A stretch of 18,168 bases of DNA. Source: Candidatus Kuenenia stuttgartensis. Its GTDB lineage: Bacteria > Planctomycetota > Planctomycetia > Isosphaerales > Isosphaeraceae. The stretch spans positions 1 through 18,168 of the forward strand of contig CAMCFM010000021.1 of NCBI GenBank assembly GCA_945874095.1, written 5' to 3'. The position numbers and the translations under genes are program-made. Below, piece by piece: positions 15,346-18,168 of this stretch. The notes under the pieces are model-generated. The model was not told where the DNA came from. It ran no database searches and was given only the letters and a program-made list of their open reading frames with translations. Within the stretch, counting starts at the first letter, position 1; each line of letters starts with the position of its first letter.

Positions 15346-16068
15346 TCAGACCTTCAAATCCTCTACAGGTATCCGAAGGCCCCAAATTTTGGCAAGCTCG
15401 GAGATACTACCCACCAAATGGGTCGGCTCACACTTTTTCAGCTCGTCTCTGGTATGAGTGCCATGTGTGATCCCGATCACCCAGCCACATCCAGCCGCCT
15501 TGCCTTCTCCAATGTCGGACGGTGTATCACCCACCTTGGCCACCTTCGAGGCATCGTCCAGCCCCAGCCGCTTCATGAGAAGCTGAATCATATCGGCATG
15601 GGGCCTGCCTTTAGGAGATTCGTTGGATGCAATCGCTGCGTCCAGAGTACGGCCCACCCTCCAGTTCAGCCGTTCCAGAATTGAATCTAGAATCGACCTT
15701 GGGAACCCCGTGTTCACCGCCACAGCAATCCCATGTTCACGAAGCTGCCTGAACAGAGAAAGCACCCCAGGATAGACCCTGACTTGAGGGTCGTCCAGAT
15801 AATAATCCATCATCCTCTGTTCAAAGTCGTCGTGGATGCTTTGATCCAGGCCCGGCTCTGTACGCTCAGGCGCAAACTCAGCCAGTAGCTGACGTATCGC
15901 AAGAATCTTGGGCAAGCCCATGATGGCGTTGATACTCGACTCAGGAAACTCCAGAGCCTCTTCGGAAAGCGCTTCGCGAAAACAGCGAGCCACTTCGCCA
16001 TTGTCCACAACCGTGGTACCGGCGATGTCAAATACGACCAGCTCAGGAATCATGACTTCTGATGACAT
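15346..16068 (-). CDS. HAD-superfamily hydrolase, phosphonatase-like
   Basis: A 240-aa cytoplasmic HAD hydrolase. The nucleophile is Asp14 in VVFDIAGTTV; the residue two after it is Ala16 rather than the Asp of ordinary HAD phosphatases, as in phosphonoacetaldehyde hydrolase (PhnX). Other motifs are Thr120 in AVNTGFPR, Lys153 in SPKGRPH and Asp181/Asp185 in KVGDTPSD. MGLPK (50-54) in the cap resembles the MGLxK segment that carries the Schiff-base lysine of PhnX, so Lys54 could play that role. This places it near the phosphonatase-like hydrolases (TIGR03351-like), and C-P bond cleavage is possible but unproven. No phosphonate uptake or aminotransferase gene is in the window. An ATG at 16053 is an alternative start five residues in. 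It is 92 bp downstream of the DedA gene and may share its transcript. Confidence 0.85.
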   Translation of the reverse strand: MSSEVMIPELVVFDIAGTTVVDNGEVARCFREALSEEALEFPESSINAIMGLPKILAIRQLLAEFAPERTEPGLDQSIHDDFEQRMMDYYLDDPQVRVYPGVLSLFRQLREHGIAVAVNTGFPRSILDSILERLNWRVGRTLDAAIASNESPKGRPHADMIQLLMKRLGLDDASKVAKVGDTPSDIGEGKAAGCGWVIGITHGTHTRDELKKCEPTHLVGSISELAKIWGLRIPVEDLKV

Positions 16069-16161
16069 GGCGAATTCTGCTTTTCTATCTATTTTGCCGA
16101 AGCGTGAGTTCCGAGCGACGCAGGATCTATTGTTGAAATAGGACTCTTGATTCGCAAGTCT

Positions 16162-16827
16162 TCAATTCAAGGATTTGGTTTTTCGGACTTTCAAACGATC
16201 CTTGAGACCATGAATCAACAGCGGCAGGATCGAAAGGAAAACGACTGCGATGATCAGTTTCTCAAGCGAATTGACGAGCCATGGAAATTTTTGGCCGAGG
16301 AAGAAGCCAACACTCGTCAGGCCCATGACCCAGAGTATCCCTCCGACCACGTTGAACTGAAGGAATCGAATGTAGTTCATCTGGCCAATTCCAGCCACAA
16401 TCGGCGCAAAGGTGCGAATGATCGGGATGAATCGGGCGATGATGATCGTTTTCCCACCATGCTCCACATAAAAATCCTGAGCACGCTGCAAGTGCTTTGG
16501 GTGGAACAGTAACGACTCTTCTTTTTTGAATAATCGCTTACCGGAATGGTAACCAATCCAATAGCCCACGGTGTCGCCGAGAATGGCGGCCGGGATCAGG
16601 AGAAGGTTGAGCCAGAGGATATCGAGCTTATAGGGAGCAAGATTCGGAATCTGCTCGATTGCAGGCGACGCAAAGACTCCGGCAGTCACTAGAAGTGAAT
16701 CGCCGGGCAGGCAAAAACCGATGAGCAAACCCGTCTCGGTGAAAATCACCAGAGTCATCACCACATAACCGAGTTTGACGACATTCTCAGCGTTCAAAAT
16801 ATGACGGATCGATTCAAGCCACTCCAC
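16162..16827 (-). CDS. DedA-family membrane protein
   Basis: A 221-aa inner-membrane protein of the DedA (VTT/SNARE-associated) family, members of which recycle undecaprenyl phosphate or move phospholipids across the bilayer using proton-motive force. Family residues are all visible: Glu31 in FTETGLLIGFCLPGD (29-43), GDTVGYWIGYHSGKRLF (84-100), and ARFIPIIRTFAPIVAG (131-146) with Arg132 and Arg138 in the re-entrant loop. The GTG at 16827 was chosen because it gives the usual family length and avoids overlap. An ATG at 16887 would add 20 polar residues without family character and run 32 bp into the ExbD gene. AAGG lies about 10 nt before the GTG. It follows ExbD by 28 bp on the same strand, so a shared transcript is likely. 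Confidence 0.9.
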   Translation of the reverse strand: MEWLESIRHILNAENVVKLGYVVMTLVIFTETGLLIGFCLPGDSLLVTAGVFASPAIEQIPNLAPYKLDILWLNLLLIPAAILGDTVGYWIGYHSGKRLFKKEESLLFHPKHLQRAQDFYVEHGGKTIIIARFIPIIRTFAPIVAGIGQMNYIRFLQFNVVGGILWVMGLTSVGFFLGQKFPWLVNSLEKLIIAVVFLSILPLLIHGLKDRLKVRKTKSLN

Positions 16828-16855
16828 GTTTTGCCGGCCTTTCTGATGATGACCA

Positions 16856-17299
16856 CTATCGCACTGGTCCAGCAGAACCTGCTTCAAACTTTGGCTTTAC
16901 AGCAAGTCTGACGGACCGGATCCGAGCCACGTCGCAGGCTGCCAGAACATCGGCCACATCCTGATACGTCAACTGGGCGTCACCTTTGATCAAGACCCCT
17001 TGATCTTCGTATCGGCCCTTCGCTTCGCTCAAAACCGATGCCAGTGTCTTCAGATCATATGATTGGCCGCGAACATCCACAAGACCTGCCCTCACAATCG
17101 ACACCTCAAGATCGTCCGGCGGCTCCGTCGCAGGTCGAGCGGAACTGACTTCGGGGACCTGCACAGGAAGCTCTGACTGCTCCCAGTCGTAAAGCTTTGT
17201 GGCGGCGAGGAAAAATACTAGAAGGCACAAAATCACATCGACCATGGGGGTCATATTGATATAAGGCTGCTCTTCGGCAGAAGCGTGACCGTAATGCAT
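16856..17299 (-). CDS. ExbD/TolR-family biopolymer transport protein
   Basis: A 147-aa single-span protein of the ExbD/TolR family. The N-terminal INMTPMVDVILCLLVFFLAA carries the key membrane Asp (Asp21, Asp28 if counted from the GTG), which takes part in proton flow with ExbB/TolQ. A soluble periplasmic domain follows (about 60-138), with the typical VLIKGDAQLTYQDVADVLAAC segment in two parts near 102-122. The ATG at 17299 is preferred over a GTG at 17320: AGGAG lies 11 nt before the ATG, whereas the only GAGG near the GTG is 1 nt away. The gene sits between ExbB (about 90 bp upstream) and DedA (28 bp downstream). Whether it powers TonB-type uptake or a Tol-Pal-like task is not determined, as no TonB, TolA or Pal gene is visible. 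Confidence 0.88.
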   Translation of the reverse strand: MHYGHASAEEQPYINMTPMVDVILCLLVFFLAATKLYDWEQSELPVQVPEVSSARPATEPPDDLEVSIVRAGLVDVRGQSYDLKTLASVLSEAKGRYEDQGVLIKGDAQLTYQDVADVLAACDVARIRSVRLAVKPKFEAGSAGPVR

Positions 17300-17392
17300 G
17301 TTCGAGAAATCTCCTGTCACACCTCAGATGTTGCCCAATCGCAACATCAATCTGAATTTAGAAATCTTTCATGGATGTTTCACAAGCCGATA

Positions 17393-18168
17393 TCAGGCGA
17401 TGCGTGAATCGATCCCACGAGGCATTTCCAGATGCCCTGCCCGACGATCTCCACCTGGCCGATTCGAATGACTTGCCACAAGTTCCATCACACGCAGAGA
17501 TTCCTGCTCCAGGCTGACCATCATCGAGTCGAGCTTGCCCAGCAAATAGTAATAGGCTGTGACGGAGCCAATGGCGACCACCAGACCGAGCGCGGTCATG
17601 ACAAGCGCCAGCCCAATCCCTTCAGCAAGTGCCGCACTTTTTGATGGGACATTTTTGGCTCCGAGAGCGTTAAACGAATCGATAATCCCCACCACAGTTC
17701 CCAGGAGGCCGATCAAAGGGGCCAGTGTAGCGGTGGCATTGAGCACACGAATATTTTTACGCAATAGCATATATTCCATTCCAACAGCCTGACTTATGGC
17801 AGAGCGAATCTGGCCGGCAGGCTCGCCCCACATCATTAGTACCTGCGAGAAAACGCGTGAGGCCGGTGTATCGTTTGCCTTGCACAGATCAAAAGCACGG
17901 TCGCGGTCGAGCTTTCCGGAACCGAGTCGGTCAAGGAACCGGTTGACGAAGTCGCGTGGCACGATGCGCGATCTGCGAAGTGAAAACCAGCGGTCGAGAA
18001 AATATCCAAGAGCGACAACCGAGCAGAGAATCATCGGCCAGATCAGCGGATTCTCGACCTTCAGGATTTCCGTAATCTTTGCCCTGTCAAGAAATACACC
18101 TGCGCCTGGCGATGGAATCGCGGGGCTGGGATTCGGGGCAGGAACTGTGGAAGGTGCTGGTGCAGGAG
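17393..18168 (-). CDS. ExbB/TolQ/MotA-family proton channel protein, 5' part beyond the window
   Basis: The proton-channel partner of the ExbD gene downstream. The frame stays open from the stop at 17393 to the right edge, so the true start lies outside; a Met at 18034 is internal, since it falls inside TM1. In the visible 257 residues, a Pro/Ala/Ser-rich stretch (1-22) precedes ENPLIWPM (38-45) leading into TM1 (about 41-56). A cytoplasmic loop follows (about 60-135). The paired helices carry NATATLAPLIGLLGTVVGI (about 143-161) and IGLALVMTALGLVVAIG (about 184-200), the MotA/TolQ/ExbB signature. Two-helix proton paths of this kind form a pentamer around an ExbD dimer. The proline-rich segment before TM1 is unlike E. 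coli ExbB and probably follows an N-terminal signal sequence outside the window. Confidence 0.88.
   Translation of the reverse strand, partial: PAPAPSTVPAPNPSPAIPSPGAGVFLDRAKITEILKVENPLIWPMILCSVVALGYFLDRWFSLRRSRIVPRDFVNRFLDRLGSGKLDRDRAFDLCKANDTPASRVFSQVLMMWGEPAGQIRSAISQAVGMEYMLLRKNIRVLNATATLAPLIGLLGTVVGIIDSFNALGAKNVPSKSAALAEGIGLALVMTALGLVVAIGSVTAYYYLLGKLDSMMVSLEQESLRVMELVASHSNRPGGDRRAGHLEMPRGIDSRIA

Noticed and set aside
16085..16161. Terminator between DedA and the HAD gene
   Set aside because: Only short imperfect stems (such as CTATT/AATAG) were seen, with no T-run after them on the minus strand.
16828..16887. ATG at 16887 as the DedA start
   Set aside because: It overlaps the ExbD gene by 32 bp and adds 20 polar residues absent from DedA proteins; the GTG at 16827 gives the normal length.
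1..18168. CRISPR array, tRNA, rRNA or insertion sequence
   Set aside because: No regularly spaced repeats, cloverleaf-like sequences, transposase motifs or flanking inverted repeats were seen on reading either strand.

Overview
The window looks like a chromosomal segment of a planctomycete. Three observations support this. The secreted subtilase (3844-5337, minus) begins with a basic stretch followed by LEGRELLTA, a variant of the LEPR-XLL-type N-terminus found on planctomycete exported proteins. A CMP-Kdo synthetase gene fits a Gram-negative-type envelope. The base composition is moderate, and the genes run in short operons on both strands with weak ribosome binding sites. A Planctomycetales member of the Planctopirus/Schlesneria type is a guess from gene content, not a measurement.

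Layout, left to right. (1) 182-2927 (+): an ABC-2 permease followed by a full-length ABC-exporter-like protein whose nucleotide-binding domain has lost most ATPase motifs. (2) 2918-3655 (-): an SDR oxidoreductase that overlaps the previous gene's 3' end by 10 bp. (3) 3784-5337 (-): the subtilase with its terminator. (4) 5338-5916: a gene-free stretch of about 580 bp holding a candidate promoter. (5) 5917-8702 (+): kdsB, an alpha/beta hydrolase, and an uncharacterised membrane protein that starts on the hydrolase stop codon (ATGA overlap). (6) 8710-10938 (-): a large multi-spanning GT39/RgtA-like glycosyltransferase. (7) 11081-12910 (+): a COG0731-type radical SAM protein and a ROK-family sugar kinase that lacks the usual zinc motif. 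(8) 12912-15187 (-): an intact MsbA-like ABC exporter with a strong terminator and a large insert between TM1 and TM2. (9) 15346-16068 (-): a phosphonatase-like HAD hydrolase. (10) 16162-18168 (-): ExbB/TolQ (cut by the window edge), ExbD/TolR and a DedA-family membrane protein in one direction.

The common theme is the cell envelope. KdsB supplies activated Kdo for LPS. The GT39-like protein probably moves sugars from lipid carriers. The MsbA-like exporter could flip lipids. DedA proteins include undecaprenyl-phosphate recyclers, and ExbB/ExbD converts proton-motive force into work on the envelope. That these genes work together is inference from function, not shown by a single operon.

The most notable element is the degenerate ABC exporter at 1035-2927. 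Its 630-codon frame is open, but Walker A, the Q-loop, the LSGGQ signature and the D-loop are replaced, while the catalytic Glu and the H-loop His remain. The intact exporter at 12971-15187 is a convenient internal comparison. No rRNA, tRNA, insertion sequence or CRISPR array was seen.
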